Assembly: GCA_902472305.1 (NCBI GenBank)
Contig: CABRNK010000008.1
Coordinates: forward strand, 24,479 to 88,478
Direction of reading: 5' to 3'
DNA length: 64,000 bases
Source of the DNA: Hominenteromicrobium sp900549945
GTDB lineage: Bacteria > Bacillota > Clostridia > Oscillospirales > Acutalibacteraceae
Shown in pieces: positions 25,044 through 33,888 of the stretch; the stretch's first letter is position 1, and the number at the start of each line of letters is the position of its first letter. The notes below the pieces were generated by a model that was not told where the DNA came from, searched no databases, and saw only the letters and a list, made by a program, of their open reading frames with translations. The translations under genes were made by a program, and so were the position numbers.

Positions 25044-25652
25044 TTATTTGACGACGGCGCCGAGGCAGTGCGCAAGGTACACCGCGCCGTCGAGGTCAAC
25101 CGCCGTATCGCCGAGCTTTGCAAAGCGGATATCTGTGCGCGCCCACTTCGCGCCGCGCAGGTCGCAGCCCTTCAGCTTCGCATTGCGGAACACCGTCTCC
25201 GTCAGGTCGCAGCCCGAAAGGCTTGCCTTCTCAAGGTCGGCGTCGCTGAAATTCGTGCCGCGCAGGTTCACGCCTGCAAAATCCTGCTTGCGGAGCATGC
25301 AGCCGTCGAGCACGCAGTATTCGAGCGCGCCGCTGCGCACGACCCAGCCTGTGAGATCGGCGCCCGCAAAATTACAGCCCGTGCACCGGCAGCCGTGGAA
25401 TTCAGAGACAAAGAGGCTCGCCCCGGAAAACGTGCAGTTTTCAAAGGCCGTATTGCGGCACAGCACGTCGTTCAGCCGCGCAAAGTCGAACGCGCAGGCC
25501 GAAAACCGGCACTTTTCGAGCAGCGCGCCCGAAAGGACCGCGCCGCGGAAATCGCACTTCTGAAAGGTAAAGCCTGTCAGCGAAGCGTCGGTGAAATCCG
25601 TGTCCGAAAACCGCGCGCCCGCATACGCCTTGATTTCGCTTGAAAAACTCAT
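25044..25652 (-). CDS. Pentapeptide repeat protein
   Basis: A 202-residue protein made almost wholly of A(D/N)LxX-type pentapeptide repeats, for example FTDASLTGFTF, CDFRGAVLSGALLEKC, NFAGADLTG and GVNLRGTNFSDADLEKAS. These form a right-handed quadrilateral beta-helix. The size resembles Qnr/McbG-type DNA mimics (about 200-220 residues) that protect DNA gyrase, but the fold alone does not prove that. Its ATG (25652-25650) overlaps the TGA of aspS (ATGA), so it is translated by coupling within the T-box operon. Cysteine content is high. Confidence 0.9.
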   Translation of the reverse strand: MSFSSEIKAYAGARFSDTDFTDASLTGFTFQKCDFRGAVLSGALLEKCRFSACAFDFARLNDVLCRNTAFENCTFSGASLFVSEFHGCRCTGCNFAGADLTGWVVRSGALEYCVLDGCMLRKQDFAGVNLRGTNFSDADLEKASLSGCDLTETVFRNAKLKGCDLRGAKWARTDIRFAKLGDTAVDLDGAVYLAHCLGAVVK

Positions 25653-27433
25653 TCTTCTTCGGGTACAAGCGCGATGTGCAGCTCGTCGAGCTGCGCCTTG
25701 GAAACCGTAGACGGCGCGTCCATCATCACGTCCTGCGCGCTCTTGTTCATCGGGAACGCGATGACCTCGCGGATCGACTCCTCGCCCGAAAGCAGCATGA
25801 CCATGCGGTCCACGCCCGGGGCGATGCCCGCGTGCGGCGGCGCGCCGTAGCAGAACGCGTTGTACATAGCCGGGAACTTCGCCTTCACGTCGTCCTCGCC
25901 GAGGCGCACCATCTCGAACGCCTTGACCATGATCTCCGGGTCGTGGTTCCGCACCGCGCCGGAGGAGAGCTCCACGCCGTTGCAGACGAGGTCGTACTGG
26001 TCAGCCATGATGTCGAGCGGGCTGATCTCTCCGCGCTCGGCCTTCAAAAGCGTCTCCATGCCGCCCGTCGGCATCGAGAACGGGTTGTGGCAGAACTCGA
26101 GCTCGCCGGATTCCTCGCCGGTCTCGTACATCGGGAAATCGACGATCCAGCAAAATTCGTAGCGCGCCTTGTCCATGTGGCCCTCGCACGCCGTGCCGAG
26201 CATGCGGCGCATGACGCCGGCGGTTTTCTGCGCGTCGGTCAGCTTGCCGGCCGAGAGGAACACGAGCGTGTTCGGCTTGAGGCCGAGCGCCTCGGTGACG
26301 GCCTGCGCCGTCTCGGGATTTGCGTTGATAAACTTCGCGATGCCGCCCGCGATCGCGCCGGTTTCGTCCATCTTGAACCAGTACGGCTTCTGGCCGGCCT
26401 GCACCTCGACGTCGGCACAGAGCTTATCGACAGCCTTGCGCGCGAGCTTGCAGTCGGAAACCGGCACGGCTTTCACGATATTGCCCTCGAACGGGCCAAA
26501 GCCGCAGCCCGAAAGCAGAGCCGTGACGTCCTTGACGCGCAGGTCGATGCGCAGGTCCGGCTTATCGGAGCCGAATTCCTCCATCGCCTGCCGGTACGGG
26601 ATGCGCGTGAACGGCGCAGAGGACGCGACGTCGTACGTGCCGTATTTCGCGAAGATCGGCGGCAGCACGTCCTCGAGGACGGCGAAAACGTCCTCCTGCG
26701 TGGCGAACGCCATCTCCATATCGAGCTGGTAGAACTCGCCGGGCGAGCGGTCGCCGCGCGCGTCCTCGTCGCGGAAGCACGGGGCGATCTGGAAGTAACG
26801 GTCGAAGCCCGCGGTCATCAAAAGCTGCTTGAACTGCTGCGGCGCCTGCGGCAGCGCATAGAACTTGCCGGGGTGCTTTCTCGCCGGGACAAGGTAGTCG
26901 CGCGCGCCCTCCGGCGAGGAGGCCGTGAGGATCGGCGTCGTGATCTCGAGGAAGCCGTGCTCGGTCATCGCCTGACGCAGCGCCGAAACAACGTTGCAGC
27001 GCAGCAGGATGTTGTTCTTCACGGCCGGGTTGCGCAGGTCGAGATAGCGGTACTTGAGGCGCTGGCTCTCGTCGGCCTCGCGCGAATGGTTGATCTCGAA
27101 CGGCAGCTCGTTGTAGCGGCAGCGGCCGAGCACCTTGATCTCTGCGGGCACAACCTCGATGTCACCGGTCGCCTGCTTCGGGTTCTTGCTCTCGCGCTCG
27201 CGCACGACGCCCGTGACCGAGATCGTCGATTCCTTGTTGAGCGGCTTTACAAGCGCCATCATCGCTTCGTTTTCGATGACGACCTGCGTCGTGCCGTAAA
27301 AATCGCGGAGCACGACGAAGGCGAAGTTGCTGCCGACCTCGCGGATGTTTTCCATCCAGCCGGCCAGCGTGACGGTCTTTCCCGCGTCGGAGAGCCGCAG
27401 CTCCCCGCAGGTATGTGTTCTGGACTGAACCAT
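25649..27433 (-). CDS. aspS: Aspartyl-tRNA synthetase
   Basis: A 594-residue bacterial-type AspRS that charges tRNA-Asp. The N-terminal OB-fold anticodon domain spans about residues 1-110 (HTCGELRLSDAGKTVTLAGW). The class II catalytic domain has motif 2 (QIAPCFRDEDARGDR), the bacterial GAD insert in the middle, and motif 3 (GIAPGVDRMVMLLSG) near the C-terminus. GAAAGAGGAAAA lies upstream of ATG 27433. It follows hisS in an operon headed by a T-box with an Asp specifier, matching its substrate. Confidence 0.97.
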   Translation of the reverse strand: MVQSRTHTCGELRLSDAGKTVTLAGWMENIREVGSNFAFVVLRDFYGTTQVVIENEAMMALVKPLNKESTISVTGVVRERESKNPKQATGDIEVVPAEIKVLGRCRYNELPFEINHSREADESQRLKYRYLDLRNPAVKNNILLRCNVVSALRQAMTEHGFLEITTPILTASSPEGARDYLVPARKHPGKFYALPQAPQQFKQLLMTAGFDRYFQIAPCFRDEDARGDRSPGEFYQLDMEMAFATQEDVFAVLEDVLPPIFAKYGTYDVASSAPFTRIPYRQAMEEFGSDKPDLRIDLRVKDVTALLSGCGFGPFEGNIVKAVPVSDCKLARKAVDKLCADVEVQAGQKPYWFKMDETGAIAGGIAKFINANPETAQAVTEALGLKPNTLVFLSAGKLTDAQKTAGVMRRMLGTACEGHMDKARYEFCWIVDFPMYETGEESGELEFCHNPFSMPTGGMETLLKAERGEISPLDIMADQYDLVCNGVELSSGAVRNHDPEIMVKAFEMVRLGEDDVKAKFPAMYNAFCYGAPPHAGIAPGVDRMVMLLSGEESIREVIAFPMNKSAQDVMMDAPSTVSKAQLDELHIALVPEEE

Positions 27434-27562
27434 GTTTTTTCCTCTTTCTCTGTGTTGAATATGGGCTGAAATTCTGTGGGCAAGCGCGCCGGCGGCTGCC
27501 CCGCGCGCTTTTTCGGGCGTGCAGGAGACCCGGCGCGGCCCGCAGCTTACTGCGATTCGATT

Positions 27563-28852
27563 TTAGAACGACAGGTCGTCCTGCGCGGTCGTCTCCGCGA
27601 GGTACGCGTCGATGAAATCCTCGCCGATCGAGAGCTTCTTTTTCTCGCCGGTTTTCATGTTCTTGAGCTCGGCTTTGCTGCTTTCAAGCTCGTTGTCGCC
27701 GAGCACGACCGTGTATCTCGCGCGGATCTTATCGGCGTACTTCATCTGCGCCTTGAGGCCGCGGGCGCACAGGTCGCAGTCCGCCGCGACGCCGCAGCGG
27801 TGCAGCGCGTTCACGAGCTCGAACGCCTTCACCTGCGCCGCCTCGCCCATCGAGGCGATGTACAGCTCGCACTTGCCCTCGTCCGGGAACTCGGCGCCGA
27901 ATTCCTCGAGCGCGAGCATGATGCGGTCGAAGCCGAGGCCGAAGCCGAGCGCCGGGGTCGGCTTGCCGCCGATCTCCTCGACAAGGCCGTCGTAGCGGCC
28001 GCCGCCGCCGAGCGCATAGCCGAAGCGCGTGGAGATGAACTCGAACACCGTGCGGGTGTAGTAGTCGAGGCCGCGGACGATGCCGGGGTCAACCGTGAAT
28101 TCCACGCCGACCGCGGTGAGCAGGCTCTGCACCTTCTCAAAGTGCGCGCGGCAGTCGCCGCAGAGGTAGTCGAGAATCTTCGGCGCACCCTTCGCGATTT
28201 CGCCGCAGACCGGGCTTTTGCAGTCAAGAATGCGCATCGGATTGCGCTCGAGGCGCGAATTGCACGTCTCGCAGAGCTGGTCCTTGTGCGCGGTGAAGTA
28301 TGTCTTGAGCGCCTTGTGGTATTCGGCGCGGCACGTCGGGCAGCCGATCGAGTTGATCGCGACCTGCACGTCGTCGCCGAGGCCGAGCCGCTCGAAGATC
28401 GACTTGCCGAGCAGGATGACCTGCGCGTCCGCCGCAGGCTCCGCCGCGCCGAACATCTCGACGCCGAACTGGTGCAGCTCGCGCAGGCGGCCCGCCTGCG
28501 GCTTTTCGTAGCGGTAGCAGGACGTCTTGTAATACATCTTGATCGGGAAGCCGTTATTGTACATGCCGTTTTCGAGCATCGCGCGCACCGCGCCGGCCGT
28601 GCCCTCGGGGCGCAGCGTGACGGAGCGGCCGCCCTTATCCAAAAACGTGTACATCTGCTTTTCGACGACGTCCGTCGTGTCGCCGACCGAGCGCTCAAAG
28701 AGCTCCGTGTGCTCGAACACCGGCGTGCGGATCTCGGAGAAGCCGTTGAGCTCGGCCTCGCCCGCCATCACGTCTTCGACGAGCGCCCATTTTTCGGATT
28801 CGCCCGGGATGATGTCTTTCGTGCCTTTCGGCGCCTTTGTGATCAGTTCCAT
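27563..28852 (-). CDS. hisS: Histidyl-tRNA synthetase
   Basis: A 429-residue class II HisRS. It begins with KAPKGTKDIIPGESEKW (motif 1 region) and has LRPEGTAGAVRAML (motif 2), the HisRS-specific LVEEIGGKPTPALGFGLGFDRIM (motif 3 region), and a C-terminal anticodon-binding domain of about 95 residues. ATG 28852 is preferred over the 28879 opening because GGAAAAGGAAAG lies just before it. The hisS-aspS gene pair is common in Firmicutes, often under a T-box. Confidence 0.97.
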   Translation of the reverse strand: MELITKAPKGTKDIIPGESEKWALVEDVMAGEAELNGFSEIRTPVFEHTELFERSVGDTTDVVEKQMYTFLDKGGRSVTLRPEGTAGAVRAMLENGMYNNGFPIKMYYKTSCYRYEKPQAGRLRELHQFGVEMFGAAEPAADAQVILLGKSIFERLGLGDDVQVAINSIGCPTCRAEYHKALKTYFTAHKDQLCETCNSRLERNPMRILDCKSPVCGEIAKGAPKILDYLCGDCRAHFEKVQSLLTAVGVEFTVDPGIVRGLDYYTRTVFEFISTRFGYALGGGGRYDGLVEEIGGKPTPALGFGLGFDRIMLALEEFGAEFPDEGKCELYIASMGEAAQVKAFELVNALHRCGVAADCDLCARGLKAQMKYADKIRARYTVVLGDNELESSKAELKNMKTGEKKKLSIGEDFIDAYLAETTAQDDLSF

Positions 28853-28923
28853 ATGCTTTCCTTTTCCTCTCTGCCGCATGCGGCCCGGTCTCCGTGTAAG
28901 CCTTCCTGTAAATCTGCGCGCCG

Positions 28924-29481
28924 CTACAGGCTAAAGCGCAGCTGGATCTGCTGGGCCGCCTGCGCGGGCTCCAGCTCCGAATTGTCGAGCTTCATATAAT
29001 TTTCAAACGGGATTTCCCCGTCGAAGCTCTCGAGCCTGTACTTTGCGTCGTCCTCTATGAGCCTTTGGTTCGACCATGCGATGTTATTTTTCGACGCCTT
29101 GTTTTTCAGCCTGTTTTCGCTCGCGTTACGGCGCAGGCGTATCTCCTGCGGCGCAACGAGCTCCACAAAATAAAATTCCGCGCCGGGGTCATGCGCCCGG
29201 AAAATCGACTGCACGTGCTCGATATACGCCCAGTCGCCGGGCACGTCGAAAGCCCACATGAAGGTGAAGATCATCCCGTACTGCTCCGACGCGGCGAACG
29301 CTTCAAAAACCACGTCCCGCAAGCGGTCGATGATCTGCCCGTCGTACGCGCCGAAAATTTCGATGACCGGCTCGATCATCATGTGGTTGTGGAACAGCCG
29401 CAGGCCGGTCCGCTCCATCAGCGCCTGCCCGACGGTCATCTTGCCCACCGCCGCGCTGCCGACAATAAAAACGACTTTCAT
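28924..29481 (-). CDS. P-loop kinase-like ATPase in the T-box operon
   Basis: A 185-residue protein with Walker A GSAAVGKMTVG at residue 8, HNHMMIEPVIEIFG, and FVELVAPQEIRLRRNASENR in the lid-like region. It resembles uncharacterised shikimate-kinase-like/AAA_33 P-loop proteins. Many such proteins are annotated only as AAA-family ATPases; the acceptor is unknown. GGAGG lies 6 bases before ATG 29481 and only about 10 bases after the T-box terminator, so it is the first gene under Asp-tRNA control, upstream of hisS. I know of no aminoacylation role. Confidence 0.72.
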   Translation of the reverse strand: MKVVFIVGSAAVGKMTVGQALMERTGLRLFHNHMMIEPVIEIFGAYDGQIIDRLRDVVFEAFAASEQYGMIFTFMWAFDVPGDWAYIEHVQSIFRAHDPGAEFYFVELVAPQEIRLRRNASENRLKNKASKNNIAWSNQRLIEDDAKYRLESFDGEIPFENYMKLDNSELEPAQAAQQIQLRFSL

Positions 29482-29498
29482 GCCATCCCTCCAGACGC

Positions 29499-29740
29499 AA
29501 AAAATCCCTTATCTGCCCGGCAGATAAGGGACGAATTCCGTTCGTGGTGCCACCCTTTTTCAAGAAAAGGGCAGGCTCCGCCCCTTTCTCCTCAAAGCTC
29601 CTTAACGCGGAAAACGCGCTTTCGCGCGGCTCGCGGGGTGTCTTTCCCTGCGCGCCGCACGCGCGGCTTTCAGCCCGGACCGCGCTCTCTGTGCGTGCGG
29701 CGCACGCAGGTACTTCTCCCGGTCATCGCCGGATATTTTC
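29499..29740 (-). ncRNA. T-box leader, predicted tRNA-Asp specific
   Basis: On the minus strand, Stem I starts with GAGAAGTACCTGCG, matching the AGTA/T-loop-type start seen in T-box RNAs. The probable specifier loop reads GGAAAGACACC with codon GAC (29642-29640), Asp. The T-box sequence AAGGGTGGCACCACGAA (29559-29543) carries UGGC, whose last base pairs with discriminator G73, the discriminator of tRNA-Asp. A terminator (11-bp stem, 29531-29505, then T6, 29504-29499) completes it. Uncharged tRNA-Asp would stabilise the antiterminator and turn on the P-loop gene, hisS, aspS and the pentapeptide gene. Confidence 0.9.
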
Positions 29741-29743
29741 TAT

Positions 29744-29772
29744 ACTTTACCGCATTTTCACGCGGTTGTCAA
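29744..29772 (-). promoter_or_regulatory. Promoter of the T-box operon
   Basis: On the minus strand, perfect TTGACA (29772-29767), 17-bp spacer, TAAAGT (29749-29744). It lies immediately downstream of the mgsA stop and upstream of the T-box. Confidence 0.7.
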
Positions 29773-29777
29773 CCATT

Positions 29778-30179
29778 TTACAGCTTGACGATCTCGCGCC
29801 AGTCGAGGTCGCCGCGCTCGAGGCCGTGGATCAGGACCTCAGCGGTCGCGATATTTGTCGCAACCGGGATGTTGTGCACGTCGCACAGGCGCAGCAGGCT
29901 CTTGTCGTACGGCGGCTCCGCCGTCTGCGGCTGCATGGAATCGCGGAAAAAGAGCAGAAGGTCGATTTCATTGCAGGCGATGCGCGCCGCGATCTGCTGG
30001 TCGCCGCCCTGCTCGCCGCTCAGAAAGCGGTGGATTCTAAGGCCCGTCGCATCTTCAACAAGCTTGCCGGTCGTACCGGTTGCGCAGAGCGTGTGGCGGC
30101 TCAGAATGCCGCAGTAAGCGATGCAGAACTGAACCATCAGCTCCTTTTTTGCGTCGTGGGCGGTCAGTGCAATATTCAT
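29778..30179 (-). CDS. mgsA: Methylglyoxal synthase
   Basis: A 133-residue methylglyoxal synthase that converts dihydroxyacetone phosphate to methylglyoxal and phosphate. Landmarks are ALTAHDAKKELM at the start, CATGTTGKLVEDATGL (phosphate-binding), LSGEQGGDQQIAARI, and LLLFFRDSMQPQ with the catalytic Asp. ATG 30179 has GGGAGG upstream; the longer opening to 30566 is antisense noise over minD. It sits after minD at the end of the shape cluster, its usual place in Clostridia. Confidence 0.95.
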   Translation of the reverse strand: MNIALTAHDAKKELMVQFCIAYCGILSRHTLCATGTTGKLVEDATGLRIHRFLSGEQGGDQQIAARIACNEIDLLLFFRDSMQPQTAEPPYDKSLLRLCDVHNIPVATNIATAEVLIHGLERGDLDWREIVKL

Positions 30180-30235
30180 AAAATTTCCTCCCTTTGATTT
30201 TTCCGAATAATTTGCTTTATCTCGAAGCCGCCCGC

Positions 30236-31003
30236 TTATATTGCGAGCGGCACAGGCACGCCGTTCAGCCGCGCGGCAACACGCGAAAGCGCCATGAAGC
30301 CGGGGGCTTCCGCCGCCGGCAGCCGGCCGCGGGCAAACGCGGCGGACAGCTGCTGATCCTCGGGCACAATGCCGATCAGCCGCACGCCGCTTTGGTCGAT
30401 TACGTCGTCGAGATCGCGCAGTGCGCTGCGCTGCGCCCCCTCGCCGGGCGCCTCCGCCGCGATGCGCCTGAAATACGCATCCTGAAACCGGTTGATGACG
30501 AGCCGCTGCTCCGAAACGCCGAGCTGCAAAAGCAGCCTGCGCGCGATGGCGGCATCGCGGATACACACGGGGTCAGGGCTGCACACGATCAGCGCACGGT
30601 CCGCCGCTGCGGCCGCCGCGCGGAAGCCGCGCCCGACGCCGGCCGGCGAATCCAAAATGACACGGTCAAAATACCGCTTGAGCATCGGCACCAAGCGGCG
30701 CATCACATGCTCGGGTACGAGATCCTCCCCGTTCTGCGGGGCCGGAAGCAGAGAAACGCCCGGCGCCGACGCGCAGGGATAAATCGCCTCCGCCGGCGCA
30801 CAGCGCCCCGCAACGACGTCGGAGCTGTCGAACACGAGCGCCTCCTCGGTGCCGGTCATGCGGTCCAAACTGCGCAGGCCGGCGTCACAGTCAATCAGCA
30901 GCACGCGTTCGCCGCCTGCGGCAAATTGTGCGGCGAGCCCCAGCGACACCGTGGATTTCCCGACGCCGCCCTTTCCGGATGTGACAACGATTGCTGTACC
31001 CAT
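30236..31003 (-). CDS. minD: MinD-like septum site-determining ATPase
   Basis: A 255-residue deviant Walker A ATPase with VVTSGKGGVGKSTVSLGLA at residue 6, LLIDCDAGLRSLDRMTG, and VILDSPAGVGRGF, matching MinD. MinD positions the division site through MinC. The C-terminus (VAARLNGVPVPLAI) lacks the usual lysine/phenylalanine-rich amphipathic membrane-targeting helix. No minC or minE is adjacent, and rodA, commonly after minD in Clostridia, is absent here. It has its own promoter (31023-31051), and ATG 31003 has GAGGT upstream. It may have a function other than canonical Min positioning. Confidence 0.85.
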   Translation of the reverse strand: MGTAIVVTSGKGGVGKSTVSLGLAAQFAAGGERVLLIDCDAGLRSLDRMTGTEEALVFDSSDVVAGRCAPAEAIYPCASAPGVSLLPAPQNGEDLVPEHVMRRLVPMLKRYFDRVILDSPAGVGRGFRAAAAAADRALIVCSPDPVCIRDAAIARRLLLQLGVSEQRLVINRFQDAYFRRIAAEAPGEGAQRSALRDLDDVIDQSGVRLIGIVPEDQQLSAAFARGRLPAAEAPGFMALSRVAARLNGVPVPLAI

Positions 31004-31022
31004 AGATATTACCTCATTAGAT

Positions 31023-31051
31023 ATAATAACATATAAAAACACAATAGTCAA
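31023..31051 (-). promoter_or_regulatory. minD promoter
   Basis: On the minus strand, TTGACT (31051-31046), a 17-bp spacer and TATTAT (31028-31023) in an A+T-rich gap of 126 bases after mrdA. The start codon is 20 bases downstream of the -10. Confidence 0.7.
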
Positions 31052-31129
31052 AAATAAAAATAGAACTTCTCAAATTTTAGCATACTGCCCCAAAACTAAC
31101 GGTCATTTTTTGTCGAAGCAAACAAAAGC

Positions 31130-33220
31130 TTACATTTCACCGCCGGCATCCGCCCCGGCGGTGTCTGCCGCCTGCGCATCCGCCGCGTTCTGATCTGCCG
31201 CGGGCTCGGCCCCGCCGAAGAAGTACGCTTCAAAGATCGCCTTTGCAATCTCCTTCGCCGCATCGCCCGAGCCGCCGTATTCGACGACGACCGCCACGGC
31301 GATCTCCGGCTTGTCGTACGGCGCGTAGCCGATAAAGGTGAGGTTGTCCGAATGGTCGGCGTTTTCCGCCGTACCGGTTTTGCCCGCTACGGCGACGCCG
31401 AAATCGGCGAAGGTGGAGGCCGCCGTGCCCTCGGTGCAGACCTGCCGCATGCCCCTGCGGACGATGTCAAAGCTCTTTTCCGAGATCTCCGCCTCCAAAA
31501 CCACCTCCGGCTCCGCCGTCTCGCGCGTGATCACGCGGTCGTAGTCGGTCACCTTTTCGAGAAAATGCGTTTTATAGCGCGTGCCGCCGTTCGCGATCAT
31601 CGCGCAGTACGTCGCGAGCTCGATCGGCGTAAACATGTTGTCGCACTGGCCGATCGCCGCCTGAATCGTCAGGCCGTCGTACCAGGTATCGCCGCCGTGG
31701 CGCTCCGTATACTCGAGCGGGTCGGACATGATGCCGACGCTTTCGGGCAGCTCGCAGCCGGTGGCCTCGCCCAGCGAGAAAAGCTCCGCATAAGTGCTCA
31801 TCTTGTGGATCGTCAGCATGCGGCCCACGTCGTAGAAATAGCTGTTGCAGGAGCGGCTCAGCGCGCCGTACAGATTAACCTTTCCGTGCTCGCCGAGGCA
31901 TCCCGGCTCGTAGTCGGGCGCGTAGAAGTGGTAGGCGCCGTCGCAGTCGACGGGCGTTTCCCGGTCTGTAATCACATTTTCCTCGAGCGCCGCGAGCGCC
32001 ACGAGGGGCTTAAAGCTCGAGCCCGGCGTGAAGATGCCGTTCAGTCCTCGATTGAAGAACGGCTGCGTCTCGTCCGCGTAGAGCGCCGTCAGGTATTCGT
32101 CGTCGGAAACGTAGCGATTCAAATCGAACGTGGGGTAGGAGGCGCAGGTCAGAATCGCGCCGGTATTCACGTCGAGCGCAACGGCGGCGCCCGCGATGCA
32201 GTCCTCCGTCGGCTCCGCCGAGATTTGCTCCTCCAGCGCCCGGTTCGCCGCGCGCTGGAGACGGCTGTCGATCGTAAGCCACACGGAATCGCCGGCCTCG
32301 GGCGGATCCGTCACCGTAGTGGAAATCACCGCACCGGTCGAATCCGTCTCGATGCTCTCCCGGCCGTTTTTGCCGCGCAGCGTCTCCTCGAAAACCGATT
32401 CGATACCGCTCTGCCCGACCGTGTCCGTGTAGGCATAGCCGGAGACGTTCGCCGAGGAATACGCGTTCCCCTCGGCCTCCGCCGCCGCGTACTGCTCCTC
32501 GGAGATCGCGCCGAGCGTGCCGACGACGTGCGGCGCCGCGGTGCCGTCGCTGCCGTATTCGCGCGTCTGGTCCACCTGCGTCTCTATGCCCGGCATACCG
32601 GACGCGCGCTCGCTGACAACCTCGACCGTCTCGATCGAAACGTCGCGCGCGAGCACGTACGGATTCGTGCGGCTGAACGCGCTGCGCTCCATGCCGTAAC
32701 GCACGGAGGCGATGCGGCGCAGGTCGGCCTTGTCCGCCGTGTTGTCGATTTCATACCGCTCGATCAGCGCCTCCATGCACGCGGCCGCCGTCGCATCCGC
32801 AGGCAGGTCGAGCAGCTCGGCGGACTTCATCGTTTCGATCTCGCCCTGCCGCTCGGTATCAAACACATAGTCCCCGCCCGCGCCGACCGTGATCGGCAGG
32901 CGGTCGATCCATTCCACATCGACCGCCTCGAGCAGCTTCACGGCCGAGAGCAGCGTCTCGTTGCGTTTTTCGCTGTCCTCCGTCAGGCGGCTGTATGCGA
33001 TGTTGTACACCGGGCGGTTCCCGGCCAGCACCTCGCCGTTGCGGTCGAGAATCTCGCCGCGCGCGCCCGTCAGCTTGATAAAGCTGCCCGACACCACGGC
33101 CTCCTCGGCATACGCGGCGCCGTCGAAAAGCTGCCACTGGCCGAGGCGGCCGATATAGAGGAGAAAAATTGCGCCCACCAGCGCGCCGCACGCGATGTAG
33201 CGCCCCCATTTTCTGCGCAT
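31130..33220 (-). CDS. mrdA: Penicillin-binding protein 2 (transpeptidase)
   Basis: A 696-residue class B PBP that cross-links peptidoglycan during elongation. One N-terminal membrane helix (about residues 8-28) is followed by the PBP dimerisation domain and the transpeptidase domain with SxxK in FTPGSSFKPLVAL, SxN in LSRSCNSYFYDVG, and KTG in VAGKTGTAENAD. A charged, alanine-rich tail of about 40 residues ends the protein. ATG 33220 has AAGGAGG upstream; an in-frame ATG at 33250 is less likely. It follows mreD and precedes minD. Confidence 0.93.
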   Translation of the reverse strand: MRRKWGRYIACGALVGAIFLLYIGRLGQWQLFDGAAYAEEAVVSGSFIKLTGARGEILDRNGEVLAGNRPVYNIAYSRLTEDSEKRNETLLSAVKLLEAVDVEWIDRLPITVGAGGDYVFDTERQGEIETMKSAELLDLPADATAAACMEALIERYEIDNTADKADLRRIASVRYGMERSAFSRTNPYVLARDVSIETVEVVSERASGMPGIETQVDQTREYGSDGTAAPHVVGTLGAISEEQYAAAEAEGNAYSSANVSGYAYTDTVGQSGIESVFEETLRGKNGRESIETDSTGAVISTTVTDPPEAGDSVWLTIDSRLQRAANRALEEQISAEPTEDCIAGAAVALDVNTGAILTCASYPTFDLNRYVSDDEYLTALYADETQPFFNRGLNGIFTPGSSFKPLVALAALEENVITDRETPVDCDGAYHFYAPDYEPGCLGEHGKVNLYGALSRSCNSYFYDVGRMLTIHKMSTYAELFSLGEATGCELPESVGIMSDPLEYTERHGGDTWYDGLTIQAAIGQCDNMFTPIELATYCAMIANGGTRYKTHFLEKVTDYDRVITRETAEPEVVLEAEISEKSFDIVRRGMRQVCTEGTAASTFADFGVAVAGKTGTAENADHSDNLTFIGYAPYDKPEIAVAVVVEYGGSGDAAKEIAKAIFEAYFFGGAEPAADQNAADAQAADTAGADAGGEM

Positions 33221-33278
33221 GACACCGCCTCCTTTCCGCCGCGTTTTCATTCAGTATTCCCGCATCCGCCGCGTTTTT

Positions 33279-33788
33279 TCAGCGCCTGCCGAAAATGCGG
33301 CGGCTCAAAAGCTGCAAGCCGTAGCAGAGCGGGATCATCAGGAGCGTGTAAAAATAGATCGGCAGGTACGCGTTCAGGAGCGCGTATGCCGCAAGGCTGT
33401 AGCCGCGCGCCACGTAGAGCACGAGCCAGTCGAGCACGACGGCCGCGGCGCAGCTCCAAAGCCCCATCAGAACCGCCGTGAACAGGTGGATCTGGATGCG
33501 CGTGCCGCACAGGCCGCTCAGCAGAAAGCAGAGCACGCCGAAAACAAGCGCGTGGTAGCCCATCGCGCTGCCGCCGCCGAAATCGGCGAGCAGGCCCGCG
33601 AAAATGCCGAACGCCATCGCCGGCACGCAGTCTTCCACCATCGCAATCGTCAGCGCCGCCGCCAAAATCAGCATCGGCTTCGCGCCCATCAAGGGCGGCA
33701 GAAGCCCCGGCGTTTCCTGCAAAATAAACAGCAGCAGGAGCTGCACCGCATACAGCCCCCAGCGCATCCACTTTTTCCGGTCCGCCAT
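33279..33788 (-). CDS. mreD: Rod shape-determining protein MreD
   Basis: A 169-residue membrane protein with five or so hydrophobic segments (first about residues 10-30: LYAVQLLLLFILQETPG). The pattern, size and place between mreC and mrdA identify MreD, part of the elongation complex. ATG 33788 has GGGAGGTGAGC upstream; the upstream in-frame ATG at 33809 is not preferred. Confidence 0.87.
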   Translation of the reverse strand: MADRKKWMRWGLYAVQLLLLFILQETPGLLPPLMGAKPMLILAAALTIAMVEDCVPAMAFGIFAGLLADFGGGSAMGYHALVFGVLCFLLSGLCGTRIQIHLFTAVLMGLWSCAAAVVLDWLVLYVARGYSLAAYALLNAYLPIYFYTLLMIPLCYGLQLLSRRIFGRR

Positions 33789-33888
33789 GCGGCTCACCTC
33801 CCTTTTCACACGCGCCCGCCGGGCAGGCCGCGCGCCGATTTATACCGCCCGCCTCAAAGCATCCATTGGATCCCGGGCAGGCTGCGCC

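Noticed and set aside
25640..27469. A 609-codon open frame opposite aspS
   Set aside because: Antisense shadow of aspS; no motif and no start site.
31352..33481. A 709-codon open frame opposite mrdA
   Set aside because: Antisense shadow of the PBP2 gene with Arg/His-rich composition and no start site.
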